Assembly (NCBI GenBank): GCA_006937955.1
Contig: SSNP01000001.1
Span: forward strand, 4,222,823 to 4,286,822
Length of the DNA stretch: 64,000 nucleotides
Direction: 5' to 3'
Origin: Pachypanchax playfairii
Taxonomy: Eukaryota; Chordata; Actinopteri; Cyprinodontiformes; Aplocheilidae
Below, piece after piece: positions 1 to 12,001 of the stretch; the stretch's first letter is position 1, and each line of letters opens with the position of its first letter. The notes below the pieces were generated by a model, which saw only the letters and a program-made list of their open reading frames with translations, made no database searches and was not told where the DNA came from. The position numbers were made by a program, and so were the translations under genes.

Positions 1-284
1 CAATAAAACAATAAGCCAAAGTAAGACAAATAATTTTAACATTAATAACCAAAACTTTCATGTATCATTGATGATGCATCTGTGGCTGCTTGGGAAGTCG
101 GAACCACTTCTGCAACATAATTATTATTACAAATTCTTCATTTATCCTTTCCATTTAAAACAATCGGTAAAACTTTAAGTTAAGTGTAAAATGTTGATAA
201 AACAGCAGTCGAGGGGAGAAAACAACATTTTTATGCCATTTAGGATTCAGACATTGTTTAATCAAGTTTTTCAAACTGGCACTT
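1..284. other. Intergenic, no gene seen
   Basis: AT-rich single-copy-looking DNA. No open frame with recognisable protein similarity and no clear repeat. Confidence 0.5.
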
Positions 285-600
285 TCTGTTTATTCCTGTT
301 CAGGGTTGCAGAGAGGCTGGTGTCTATCACCTGGTGAGAGGCGGGGTTACCTGGACAAGCCTTCAGTCCAGGGCAACACATAGACAGACAACCAGTCACA
401 CCTTGGGCCTATTTAGAGTTATCAATTAACCTCAAGCACCGTTTTAGTCTGTGGGTGGAAGACAGAGTCTCTGGAGAAAATCCAAACATGCACAGCGAGA
501 ACATACAAACTCCATGTAGAAAGATCCCAGCGCAGTTTTGAACCCAAAACCTTCTCACTTCAAAGCAACAGTACAACTAACTCCACCACCTTGAAGCTAA
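285..600 (-). repeat. Interspersed teleost repeat, degenerate copy
   Basis: Read on the minus strand, this stretch has the order of a common fish interspersed repeat: a tail with 'cttcaaggtggtggagttagtt', then a 'gggttcaaaactg' box, a 'ctacatggagtttgtatgttctcgctgtgcatg' block, a 'tcttccacccacagac' block, and finally an 'aggtgatagacaccagcctctctgcaaccctg' block. Two plus-strand relatives lie at 7293-7660 and 61853-62170. The copy is diverged and has no coding capacity. I assign it by shared block order; I cannot name the exact family without a library search. Confidence 0.6.
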
Positions 601-2239
601 TCTATTCTTTTCCACTGTTGTAACTCTAACTTGACAAAAAAAAAACTAATTTAACACAGATATTTAGGAACTTAAAAAATACTAAAAATCCCTCCAGCTG
701 ACAGACTTAAAACTGAATTTTATTTGCAACAAGGTGGTTTGTTAAAGGCTGAAAACCTGTCATACAGTAAAATATCAACATCTTCTTTGAGATCCTATTT
801 TTCTCAAATAAATAACGTTCAATTATTGGTTCACTGTAGATTGTTTTAGAGGTCTATCAGTCTTATTTTTCCTTCCTTGTCCATGTTCTTTAGTTCTAAG
901 CACATAATTCCCAAAATGCTGTCTCAGTCCAGTAAAATGTGCACAAAGAAGAACCGTGAAAGACCTTTAAACAGCCTGAAGAACTGTCAATCAAGACCAT
1001 TATGATTTAAAATAAGGTTTTTAAGCTTGGTAGCAAAAACATAAAAATGTTTGGGTGGTTTCGTTAATCCAACATTCAAAAAAGTGACAAATCAAATGGT
1101 GCCAGACTTCCACATCTACAATACAATATAATTTTATAAAGTTTTTGTCATTAGTTTTTCTTCTTTATGTGTGTGCGCGAGTTAGACAGAGTTTGTGTAA
1201 GCACTGATTAGCGATTAGCAGCTCTTGAAGCTGACAGCAGAGCTGATCAGTATTTCCTCTGTGTCAGAGCTTTAGGGAACAAATCCCAACATTAACCCGG
1301 CTCTCATCTGCCTGGCGGAGCGCTAGCAGCAGCCTGCCAGCCATAGGCCGAACATCCAGCTACAACCGTGAGCTAAGGCTTGTGAATCCTCCTCAGACGG
1401 CACCTCATTGTTGTCTCATTTCAAATCAAAACCCTGTTTGATCATTACAGAGCGTCTAATGCTGCACTTCACATCAAAGTTGATGAGCTGAGACATGTTA
1501 TATTTATTAAGGAGTCTAAAGTTTGTCACAATCTGCTTGACAAAAATGACATTTAAGTATCATTACTTAAGGGAGATGTATGTGGATTCCTATAGTTCTA
1601 TAAAAAAAAATGCAATACACTTTTAAACATTAAGTGCATCAAAATGTTCCTTTTAAGAGCTGATGTGTGCATAAAAAGACCCTGGAGGAAAAACTGACAC
1701 ATAATTGTTTTCAGTTTGACAAGGATTTATTTGCCAAACGCAGACTGAACGTATCTGAAACCTGAGATCACACATTAGGGCTAAAAGGAGGTCGACGACT
1801 CTGCTGTCATTCTGTTCTCTCCTAATAATGAACATCTTCCTGATCATCTGCACAGGATGATTTGTTTGGGGAAATCGTGCAACTGGAGCATTTTTATTTG
1901 GTTCTGGTTACAAATTAATAAATTAATAGAAGACAAAATTCTAAACTTCAGATACTGATTAATTATTCTGTGTTCATCTTTTGAGTGCAAGTTTTTTGAC
2001 GTTTTTGCATTTAAAACAAAAGATGTCTCTTCTTTGATGCATCACAAGGAAATTGATTTTTTTTCAGAAAGTGTTTGACTCTATCTGTCAAAAGTTATTC
2101 TCAGACTTTTTCAAATTCCTTTTCAATGCACCTCATTCAAATAATCATTCCTGCAACACTCTTATTGGTGATGACACATGCCAATCTTTGCTCAAAGCCC
2201 CGCCCACCCCAGCCAAACCAAGCAGTGTCAGTTGAGCTG
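601..2239. other. Intergenic, possible conserved island at 1190-1450
   Basis: No gene seen. Most is AT-rich. Between about 1190 and 1450 composition becomes balanced, with dense transcription-factor-like words (TGATTAGCGATTAGCAG, CTGATCAG) and no repeat signature, so it is a weak candidate for a conserved non-coding element. Confidence 0.3.
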
Positions 2240-2573
2240 CTGTCAGACGCTCATCACTCAGTCCTTTTCATGTTTGCCTTTTTTCTTTGCTTCTGCGTGA
2301 GAATGAGAGTGTATGTGAACGCACGCACACCAATGAGGTTTCTTCGTCTTCAAGCTGATTTTTTTTTTTTTCTTTTGGTGTTTTCTGTGTGCACGAGCAT
2401 TTGCTCCACACCTACACACACACGCACGCCGATCCTTCCACCAGCTCCTGTGTTGTCAGCTAGGGGGGCAACATGAAAGAGACTCTAGCTGTGGGCATGA
2501 AGAGCCTGGAGACTGGAGTGGTCTCGCAAAGACAGGTGGAAAGCCAAATGTCCACAGGGAGCCTGCAGAATGA

Positions 2574-2780
2574 GGTGGGTCTGGAGAACAAGGTGGGCCT
2601 GGAGAACAAGGTGATCCTGGGGAGCGATGTTTGGTAGTCTGTGGAGACAAGTGCAGGTCCATAAAAGGAGGCCGAAGGTGGTCCTGGAGAGCATGGAGGG
2701 CCTGAGGAGCAAGATGTGGATCCATTAAAAGAGGATGAAGGTGGTCATGGTGGTGGAGGCCCACCTTCAACCATGGACAA
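2574..2780. repeat. Degenerate purine-rich short tandem repeat
   Basis: Loosely repeated units around 'cctggagaacaaggtgg' and 'gaggccgaaggtggtcctgg' give repetitive Pro/His/Leu-rich open frames on the minus strand. The frames follow from the repeat composition and show no protein family feature, so I do not call a gene. Confidence 0.45.
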
Positions 2781-5700
2781 CCGAAAGGAAGCATATTAAC
2801 AAGAATTAAAGAAACATCAGAGTGAACTGACGCCTAAATTGTGGCAAAAGTTTCACAGTATTCTTAAATGTCAGTGTGATGCATTTAAGTACATCAGCTC
2901 CTTTTGAGTAAAAAGTTTTATTTTAACTAAAAACGTATAGAACATAAGCACTCTGGTCTCTGCTAGCATGCAGTTCCTCGTTGAGAAGGTGTCTGTGTTT
3001 TCTCGGCTGCAGGGGAAGGAGAGAGGAGGGTCTGCAGCAGCCGAGCAGGAGGAGGTGGTGGGATGTGGGCAGGAAAACACAGGACTGCTGCTGTTGCCTC
3101 TGAGGCAGAGATTGGCTTCTTGCTCTCATCTGCCCGTCAGAGCTCTCCTCTGAGCTGTCAATCAAAATGAAGGACAGCTGTTTCTGGATGACGGCGAGGT
3201 TTTAAAGAACCGGCTGATTGAATGTGGTTATTGAAGTCTGTCTGTTTTGTCTGGAATATATGATGTAGACTTTAAATGTAATAAACTGTAGCGATGTTAT
3301 TACTAGTGATAAATAAATGAACGTGTTTGAAATAAAAGTTTAAGTTAAGCATTTTAATTTTGAGCTGTGTCTTTGTTTATAGTTTGCACGACACTGGTTT
3401 ATTTATAACCTGGATTTATCACCATGGAAACATAAGCAAGCATTATGTGGTGCATCATTTCACTTGAGCTGCTAACTGAACACAAATCTGAAACTTTACA
3501 GAAACATGAGTCCATGAACACAAAGACAGAACTATAAACTATCCGAGAGACTCTGGAACAAACCTGGAACATCTCAAAAGGTTCCTGATAGTTTCCTTCA
3601 AGATCGAATGAACAAATAAACTTCCGCAAGCAAAATGAGTTTAAGAAAGGACATTTTAATGGGCCTTGATCAGAAATATTGACCCAATGGACACAAGAAA
3701 TAAAAAATACACTTTCTTAATTGATTAATTTAATATTACTTGACACAGATTAGAGTCAAATAACATCAAAAGCTTTATTTAAACTTTTTCAGTATAACTA
3801 ACAAACTTTGTTTACCATCTGTGTCGCAACGGCTCGACTAATGATACTGTCATTAGTGAAAACTGAGTGTGTGTTGAGTGAAAGAGTAAGTGTGTGTGTG
3901 TGTGTGTGGGTGTGTGTGTGTGTGTGGTGTTGGTAATCTAATGAGGATAGACAAAAGAAGTCTGTAGCTCAGAGCCAATTGGGCAGACTGAAGCAGAGCA
4001 TCAGAGACAGAGATGAAGAGGGGAAAGAGATAGTTGGGGGTTAGGGAGGGTTCAGGCTGGTGGCAGTCAGCGCCTCAGGCAGGGTTTTGGGGTCAGGCCC
4101 CCTCAGACAGCCACACAGGCCCCCCTAGCCCCAAGAGGGGGTACACCAGGACCGCGCTGGCCAAGGGAGGGGCACTCAATTAGGGCAGTATTCAAGATTT
4201 CAGCTTGGCACTTCAGAGGACGAAGCCACCTGATACTGATATAAGCACCTCAAACGTTCTCCTCAGCTCTCCTGAAAGGATTTAACAGATTGTCTTATTA
4301 AATTCTGTTAACATTGTAAATGGAAATTATATCTAAGAGGATTTAAACTGCAAATTTCACCTGAAATAACACAAAATTAATCAAAATCTTTTTGAAAAGA
4401 GGTCGTTTTCCTGGGTTCTTTTCTGTTTTCTGCAAATTTATTAAAATATATCACAACAAAAACAAAATACAGAGAAGTTAAAAGACAAAATTGTGTAAAA
4501 AGTTTATTTTTCTTTAGATGCAAAATGCTTGTTTACAACTAGAAAAGTAACTTATGTGCAAAAAGAACCCTGTTTCCTCTTTATAATTTGTTAAATCTCA
4601 TTTTTAATGTGTAAATAGTAAAATAACACTTTTTTTTCCACTTTGAAGTGTTATTTTTGATTAAAGGAACTTGTGGTATCAATATTAACTCAGATGTGAA
4701 ACATGATGGTGGTACGTCAATGTTTGGGACCACTTTGCTACATCTGGGCCCAAAGGTTTTTTTAAACTTTGAACTGTAACAGCAAATTTTAATCAAAGCT
4801 ATCAGGAAGTACATTTGAAGAGTATTTTGATGATGCAACCAGGATCAAAACTTAAACACTTAACTGTATCGTTGAAGATGATTAGTTAAGAGTCTCACTA
4901 TTAATCTAAATAAATGTTCTGGAAGGACCCAAAGCAATTTATTATTGTTAGAAACACACAAAAATGTTAAATATGTTTTATTTCCTTCAAAATAAAGTTT
5001 TGCAGTAAAGAGAAAGGAGGTGAAGGTTTACTAAAGATACACCAGAAAATCTGTGAATATTTGAGTTTATGTAAAGAAATTAAGTTTAGATGGTGCTCGG
5101 CAAAGAATCTGTTGTGTTTTCCCTGAAGTGTTACTCATGTTTGTGTTTTTCCAGCCAGTTTTCACACAGTTGCATAATTAGCCAAAACATTAGCATGCCT
5201 AATATCTTAGCTACTGCTTCACAATACTCACAGGATCCCAGGAAGAGATTGTTAGAAATACTTCCAGAAACCATCAATCTCTAACACACATAAACACAGA
5301 GACATTCTTGTTCTCTTTCTTTGTGGGCTCGTGTGTCATTAAATTTATTTGATTGCCAACAAACATTTTATCACCACATTTTTTTCTCCATGAACTTTAT
5401 GGTTTTTTATCTGTATTCAGTCTGATTTGCGAAGGCATCGTTAAGGGAGCTGCAGAGTTGTGCAGGATCCAGACATTTCTTGTTAATATGCCACATTTGA
5501 GACTTTAGCTTCACTGATGCAGGAGATTTTGTGTAAATAATTGGATCTTCTGGGGGTCAAGTGGTTTTATCTCATTTCAGTCACCTTGTACATCAAGGAG
5601 CCATGTCTGCACCTGTTTCCTGCTCTCAGCAGCTGCCAAATGGGCCTCCCAAACCACTATTGATCCCATCAGATCATGAACACACTCACACACACACATT

Positions 5701-6598
5701 TGGAATCCTTTATTATCAACTAATTAAAATTTGACGTAAAGTTTGTAACTGAGTGACAGAAGAGTTTAGTAGATTGTGCATCTAAAGATAAACACGTGAT
5801 GCATGTATTCATGTTTTATTTACTTACATGGTACCTATGGGTTACTGTTTTTGGATTAATGTTTAGGTTTGAGTTTCTGACGCCATGATGCTTAAAAACA
5901 ATGAGTATAAAACTGCATTTATCTTCTCTGCTCCTGCTTTTCTTTACTTATTTCTCCTTGTTTGAGCATATAATTGGTTATAATATTTGTTCCTATTTTG
6001 TTTTGCATTTTAACAATAAGAGCTAACTTTCATGATTAAGGCACTTTGATTTGGGTTGTTTTCTGTTTTTAAGGATTGACATTATCATTGCAGATTTGCC
6101 TCCATCTGTTTTCAGTTACTTTTTAGATCATTTTTTGTCATTGCCTTTAGTTACTTGAATATTTACATAGCTTGACCTATAGTTTGTTCTTTTAACTCTT
6201 CAGTTCAGTTTATTCTGCCACACCTGACACACATCTGTCTGATTCTATCAATGGTTTATTTCCCTTATTGTCAGATTTCTCCTTATTTCACCATCACTCA
6301 CTGCTTGTCCTCATGTTATCTGATATATGTTTTCCTTCCATTTTATAAAGGCTTATTTAAACAATCCAGTTTCCCATGACACCAACAATATAACAGGCTA
6401 GTTATTTTTTTAGTTTCTAATTGTGCTGCTTAAATAAATTTGACTACAACAAAGAAATGAGTAAAGATTAAAACAACTAAAATGATCTAAAACAAAGTTT
6501 TATTCTACAACTACAGTAATGCAGTAAAATGGGAAATTACTGTTACTATAGTTACTGTTACTATAGTGAAACCCAGTTTAATAACCGCATGTATGATT
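2781..6598. other. Intergenic, no gene seen
   Basis: AT-rich DNA without recognisable coding exons, apart from the TG run near 3.9 kb. The GC-rich patch at about 4030-4170 (runs of C and G, 'cccccctagccccaagaggggg') has no open frame of note. Small open frames here are short, lie in AT-rich composition, and show no family motif. Confidence 0.4.
3891..3926. repeat. (TG)n microsatellite
   Basis: Near-uninterrupted TG dinucleotide run with one GG interruption. Confidence 0.9.
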
Positions 6599-6599
6599 C

Positions 6600-6643
<44 letters not shown>
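6599..6643. repeat. (CAGA)n microsatellite
   Basis: About eleven uninterrupted copies of the tetranucleotide CAGA. Confidence 0.95.
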
Positions 6644-7292
6644 GAGAGATGTCTCAATAAAGAAAAGTTAAAGTTCTCTTAATTCATTCTCAAGAACACT
6701 GATGAACTCTATAGGTCTGTATACATTCAGGTGCAAAGCATGATGGGATACCATGTAAGTCCAAGGAGAAGCTCTTAAATTAGAGATTGTCAGGATACGC
6801 ACTCACGAGCATGCAGACATGGAAAACAGTGCAACAAATTTTAAAGCTCATCTGCAAACTGATTCTGTCAGGAGGACTTAGTGACGTGCGGCTGCCTCCT
6901 ACAGCTTTCCTCCATAACGGTGCCAGTCGAAAACGGCGTCGTGCTGTCCACTAGGGAGAAACAGAGGCGGCAGGCTCTAAATAGAGCCTCCTTCAGTTAA
7001 ATATTAACACATGCCTTCTTCTGACAGAGAGCAGCCCGCCATGTCGCCTTCTATCTCCACCACCTGGGAGATACAACACAGCATAGCACTCAGCCACACA
7101 CAGAAACACACGGACACAACACTGACGGACGGACAAAACACCGTCTCAGAGAGAAAGTTACGGATCTGCTCTGAGTTACTGATGCTACTTTCACAACATG
7201 AGAGGAAACTTTTCCAACTTCAGTTTTTTTCCTCAGAAGAGCCCGTAAAATCTAAACTTTAACATTTTTAATTTAGAAAGAATGTTTAAATT

Positions 7293-7660
7293 GGTGGCTG
7301 CACTGTGACACAGTTGGCAGCTTTATTTCCTTACATCTAGAAGGTCCAAGGCTCGAAACTCAGCAAGAGCTTTATGCACTGCACTTTCTGCATGTTCTCC
7401 TCGTTCTCCAAGGACTCCTGCTTCCTCCCACAGACCAAAAAATGTGCATGACACGTTAACTGGCAACTTTAAATTGGCTCTAGGTGTGAGTGGTTGTCTG
7501 TATCTGTGTAGCCCTGTGATGGAGTGGCGATCTGTCCAAGGAGGACCCCCACCTCTTCCCCAATTTATGCTGGAGACAGAAACCAACTTCCCCTCGACCC
7601 TGAGCAGGAACAAGCAGGTAAAGAGGATGACTGACCGACTTCGGTTTAATCCCACAGACC
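7293..7660 (+). repeat. Interspersed teleost repeat, plus-strand copy
   Basis: Shows the blocks of the common fish repeat in order: 'ggtggctgcactgtgacac', 'agaaggtccaaggctcgaa', 'tgcatgttctcctcgttctc', 'cttcctcccacagaccaaaa', 'taactggcaactttaaattgg', 'gccctgtgatggagtggcga' and 'cctgagcaggaacaagcagg'. It is better preserved than the copies at 285-600 and 61853-62170. Open frames inside it on both strands derive from the repeat. Confidence 0.7.
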
Positions 7661-7691
7661 AAAATCATCCACACTGAGTTAAATTGTGACC

Positions 7692-7950
7692 TTAAAGGTC
7701 ACATGTCATGTAAAATAAACTTTTTGAAGCTTTTAACCATGTTGTGATGTTATTTCCTTATTAACACAAGCCTTGTGACGGACTCGCAAGGTGTAACTCC
7801 ACATATGGACCAACGATCCTGCACAGAAACAAGTTTGTCTTGAAGATAACTGTTTATGATGTTTAGTATTCTATAAAATTGCTTAAGAACTGCTTTTAAA
7901 AGAGTTTCTAAACATCTTCAGTGTAACTTCATGCCTCACATTAGCAGCAG
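7692..7950. repeat. Possible MITE fragment
   Basis: Starts with 'TTAAAGGTCACATGTCATG' and an AT-rich stretch, resembling the left end of TTAA-flanked fish MITEs. No matching right end was found, so this is a tentative truncated copy. Confidence 0.25.
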
Positions 7951-7969
7951 TCTTGTTTTCACAGATCAA

Positions 7970-8679
7970 TAGCTACGTTTACATGCGCCAAATTTCCCCA
8001 ATACGATTAAAATCTTGGTCGATCGGAATTCCCAAATCCCTGTTCACATGGACACTAACTGAAATGATCTGATCATGTCATGAGTACACATGCACCAAGC
8101 ACTCAATCAGGTTAAATGAGTTGAGCATGCGCACAGCGAGTTGTCTTTCCGGGGGAAGAAAAAAAAGTAAACAAACTCCGTCCTTTCTGCACGTCTTTCC
8201 CGCCCCATCGTGTGCTCGAGCTGACTCACGTTATCCCCAATATGGACCTTCTGCAGGTGATTACCGTTATGTTTGGGTTTTTACTGGTCGCATTAACCAA
8301 GCTAGCGGCTGAATACATATTGCTACTGCTCCTCCGCCACAGGAGAGGAGAGCAGGATGACAGGATGACTGCACCAGCAGACCACTTCTGTTTACTTCCC
8401 GCTATGTTTCCTACTTGGGTCTGCGAAAGCGGAAAGACGTCACGCTGAAGTTGTACGCATGCGCAGTGGGCTTTTTTCACCCTTTCTTTCCGAATGGGTG
8501 TATACATGCACGTCTATCCGAATGAAGATCGGACAAAACCACCCCTCTCGATCGGAAGGAAATTTCATTCTGATCAGGCTGCATCGGATCAAAACATTCT
8601 GATTGACATGTTTACATAATGTCTTTTTTATCCGATTGGGCGTTTATTCCGATTAAATGTGCCCATGTAAACGTAGCTA
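7970..8679. mobile_element. Terminal-inverted-repeat DNA transposon, non-autonomous
   Basis: The left end TAGCTACGTTTACATGCGCC is mirrored by the right end, which reads GGGCACATGTAAACGTAGCTA on the opposite strand after a short offset. The outermost TA at both ends could be a TA target-site duplication. The interior is about 710 bp with GATCGGA/TCCGAT words near both ends and a short open frame starting at 8242 (MDLLQVITVMFGFLLVALTK, then a Leu-rich and Arg-rich stretch). Hydrophobic-then-Arg N-termini occur in PIF/Harbinger-type proteins, but the frame is too short to assign. Superfamily is open. Confidence 0.75.
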
Positions 8680-8689
8680 ATGTAAAATC

Positions 8690-9300
8690 CACAACTGTTC
8701 ACTTTTGTGACATTGTTGATATCTGGTAAATACAAACTTAGGCAGCACTTAAACACTCTTTCTACATTTTGCTTATGGAATTAACTTGTGCAATTTGTTC
8801 ATGATTTACATGTGAAAAATCTTTTGCATATTGCATACTGCCAAGGTAAAAGTTCTTAAAACTCAGAGTTCAGATGATGAATGTCTGAGTTAATTAAAAA
8901 AAACTTTGACAAAAGAAAATCTGTTAAAAAATGAGGACCATGCCAATAACAAAAGGTCCTACAAAGGTAAACTAAACTGAAATTAGAGGGAGCAAAACAA
9001 CCGAGAGTAAAACAGCTGAATCCAGAGCTAAGAGGGAGTTTCAGGTGTTTATTGAATGAGTAACAGGTGGGTTGAGATGCTGAATGAAACACCGGTGTGA
9101 CAGTAAACATGGAAATGGGCAAGAAACACATGCAAAACGTTAATCCATAATTCTAGAAATCAAATAAAACAAATCTAACGATGACTGAAATAAAAAAAAA
9201 TCTCACATATCTGCTTCCAAAAATCCCTCTTGAGCCAATTTTTTTACACATTGTAACAAAACTAAAAACGATCCTCACAAGGTTCCAAAAAAGTATTTTT
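8690..9300. other. Intergenic, no gene seen
   Basis: AT-rich DNA between two transposon copies. Nothing recognisable. Confidence 0.4.
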
Positions 9301-9765
9301 TTAAAGAGGCCCTTCCTCTTTCAGTTTTAATCTCTCAAACTACGCAGGTGACAATAACGCCCGAGTTCCAACGGCCTGTATTTCATCACAACTCCTTTGT
9401 TTGTTAGTATTCATCAGCTCCCGCAGTTGAAACCACGCCTAGTATGCAGCTGGCTAAAAGCTGTAGCATAAGACGTAACAAACAGGAAGAGACTACGAGT
9501 GATGTTACCATGCGCAGTGGGGCAGGAAACAGTATACCTTGCTCTCATAGGGTAGTTTGTTAGCCAATCTGAGTCCAGCAAATTCGAATAATGAATATTA
9601 ATGAGTTACAACCCGAATCCAGCCAAATTTTGACACAGATAGATTGAAAGGTCTGTTAATCAGTGTTTCCTAACATTTTTTTAGACATAAAATGTTTCAT
9701 ATTACTGGTTAATACTTAAGAAACAACCACAAAGTCATGAAATTTGTGTGAAATGGCCTCTTTAA
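9301..9765. mobile_element. piggyBac-type MITE, copy 1
   Basis: Begins TTAAAGAGGCCC and ends GGCCTCTTTAA, so the inverted ends (AGAGGC/GCCTCT) are flanked by TTAA on both sides, the target site of piggyBac elements. It is clearly related to 10741-11313 (shared blocks include 'tctctcaaactacgcagg', 'ctcccgcagt', 'accatgcgca' and 'atgtttcatattactggtta'). It lacks about 85 bp near the left end that copy 2 has. No coding capacity. Confidence 0.8.
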
Positions 9766-10740
9766 AAAGACTTTAAATATGTAGAATCACACCAGAGGCA
9801 TCGCTCTTTATTGTTTACTCATATAAAAGTCTTTTAAATTCCAATGAAAAGCATATAGACTTTATTTAAATTCAAGCTTAAATTTTCTCTCAGCTATTCA
9901 CCTTTTTAAGATTTGTGACTGAACTCAGCAGTTTTTAAATTTTCAAACCGACAGAATTTGTCACAAACGCCAGATACATTTAAAGTTTATCTGTGTAGTT
10001 GTGACTCAGGGATGGGTGGAGGTAAACAAACTGAAGCCAGTATTACACAATCAGACCAAAAAGTAACAAAAAAATCATCCCAGATTTCATAAAAACAACA
10101 AATAAAGCCTGTAGAAAATAAAAACAAACTCATTAATACAACTATGAATGTGATAAAAACTTCAGAAAGTATTGTTGAAACGCTCAGTGTAAATGAAAGT
10201 GTTCAAGCACGACCTGGCAGTAAGGTATATGGATTTGATCGAGGTATTACACCTGCATGTTTAATTCATAACTGTTTTCCTTCTTTCTGATCAGAAACAT
10301 GAAAGAGAAGAGTTTCGCCTGGAGAAAAAACAAAATGGCTGAACTCATCAATACACTGACAACACTCATCTGCCCATTCAGCAGGTATTTTCATGAAAAG
10401 GGAGGCAGAAACGCCAAACTTCATAACCACATTTTATATCAACTACATTACAGCCAACATGCTTGTGTTTGGATTGTTTTATGTGGCGTTCATGACTATG
10501 ATGTTTTCTGTTCTGCCTGGAGGAGAAAACATACAAAATAAAATAAATAAATGCACCTCACAAACCAATAAACATCCAAAACACAGCTGTCACACATTTA
10601 ATCCTTTTTGTTTGAAACCACTGTTCAATTTTTTCCCTTGATTACAGTTTATTTTAATCACCACTGATATTCAGCTTAATATATTCGTTTGATCATTTAT
10701 TGGAATGAAACACTGTTGTTGTAAAGTCAGCTGTGGTTGG
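9766..10740. other. Intergenic spacer between two MITE copies
   Basis: No gene supported. Short overlapping open frames at 10299-10641 are in AT-rich sequence with no family motif. Confidence 0.4.
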
Positions 10741-11313
10741 TTAAAGAGGCTCTTCCATTAAAAAAACAGATTTCTGTTGAATATTTTAGCTCCACAGGTG
10801 TTCTTACCTTCATAGTGGGTGTGAAAACAGGTCAACAACTTCTCTTTCAGTTTTTATCTCTCAAACTACGCAGGTGGCGATAAAACCCGAGTTCTCCCGA
10901 GTTCGAACGGCCTGTATCTGTTTCGTCACAACTCCTTTGTTCGTTAGTATTCATCAGCTCCCGCAGTAGAAACCACGCCTAGCATGCTGCTGGCTAAAAG
11001 CTGTTAGCATATGACGTAGCAAACAGGAAGACATGACGTCTGACATTGCCATGCGCAACGGGGCAGGAAACAGTATACGTTGCTCTCATAGGCTAGTTTG
11101 TTAGCCAATCTGATTCCAGCAAATTCGAATAATGAATATGAACGAGCTGCTGCCGAAGCCTGACAGAACCAGATGAATTTTAATGCAGACAGATTGAAAG
11201 GTCTGTTAATCAGTGTTTCCGGCCTTTTTTAAATATAAAATGTTTCATATTACTGGTTAATACTTAAGAAATAACCACAAAGTCCAGAAATTTGTATGAA
11301 ATGGCCTCTTTAA
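10741..11313. mobile_element. piggyBac-type MITE, copy 2 (longer)
   Basis: Begins TTAAAGAGGCTC and ends GGCCTCTTTAA. At 573 bp it is longer than copy 1 because it keeps a left-end segment with 'gttcttaccttcatagtggg'. Both copies lie in the same orientation about 1 kb apart. Moderate divergence suggests separate insertions, or an old duplication, of a non-autonomous family. Confidence 0.8.
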
Positions 11314-11548
11314 AACAGTATCTATGAATGGATAGAACTTGTATAACAGCTGAGTTAATCTACTCATTATGCCTCATGTACGTGTGTGTACGTTTTTGTG
11401 TTCTTCAGCCAGCAGAAGTCATGAGTCTCATTCATTTTTTCAAAAAGTTTTGGAAACGAATGCTCTTATTCAGATTCTAACTCAGGATGAGGGTTGATCT
11501 TTTCTTTATATGATTTGAATCATACAAGAAAAAAGGTGCTCAACTCTC

Positions 11549-12001
11549 TTAAAGACCCACTCTGATCATCTTTGGAGTTTCTTTAAAGCGTCTCAGTGTC
11601 TTTAAATTGTGATTATGGTGTTTTTACCCAAAATCATAAAACCTGTATCTTTTTCTAGGATGTAGTTTCTGCATAGCGCCAGTAGCTCATTAGCAATTCA
11701 CCTCTGTGAGGTGGGCGGAACCAGCGTGCAGGATCCGATGATCCACTCCGTAGCTGAGAGCTCTCTGTTTACTCTAGCTCAGAATGGGAAATTGTGGCTC
11801 CACCCACTGGCTTTTCTACGTCACAAATTCAGTCATTTTTAGAAGTATTTTTGTGTCTGATACTGATACTGTGATTTGAATGCAGAAATACTCAGAAATT
11901 GAATTTTGATTTTCTTAAGATACGTCCTCTACCATTAGAAAAATGCCACAAGAACATGTTAACAACACTAAAACCCGATTTACATCGCATTTGGTCTTTA
12001 A
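11549..12001. mobile_element. Second TTAA-flanked MITE family
   Basis: TTAAAGACCCACTCTGATC at the left and CGCATTTGGTCTTTAA at the right give TTAA-flanked inverted ends (AGACC/GGTCT). It is about 453 bp with no coding capacity. Its interior differs from the AGAGGC family just upstream, so it is a distinct family that shares the TTAA target preference. Confidence 0.7.

Noticed and set aside
2456..2794. Proline/histidine-rich minus-strand frame
   Set aside because: Produced by a degenerate short tandem repeat.
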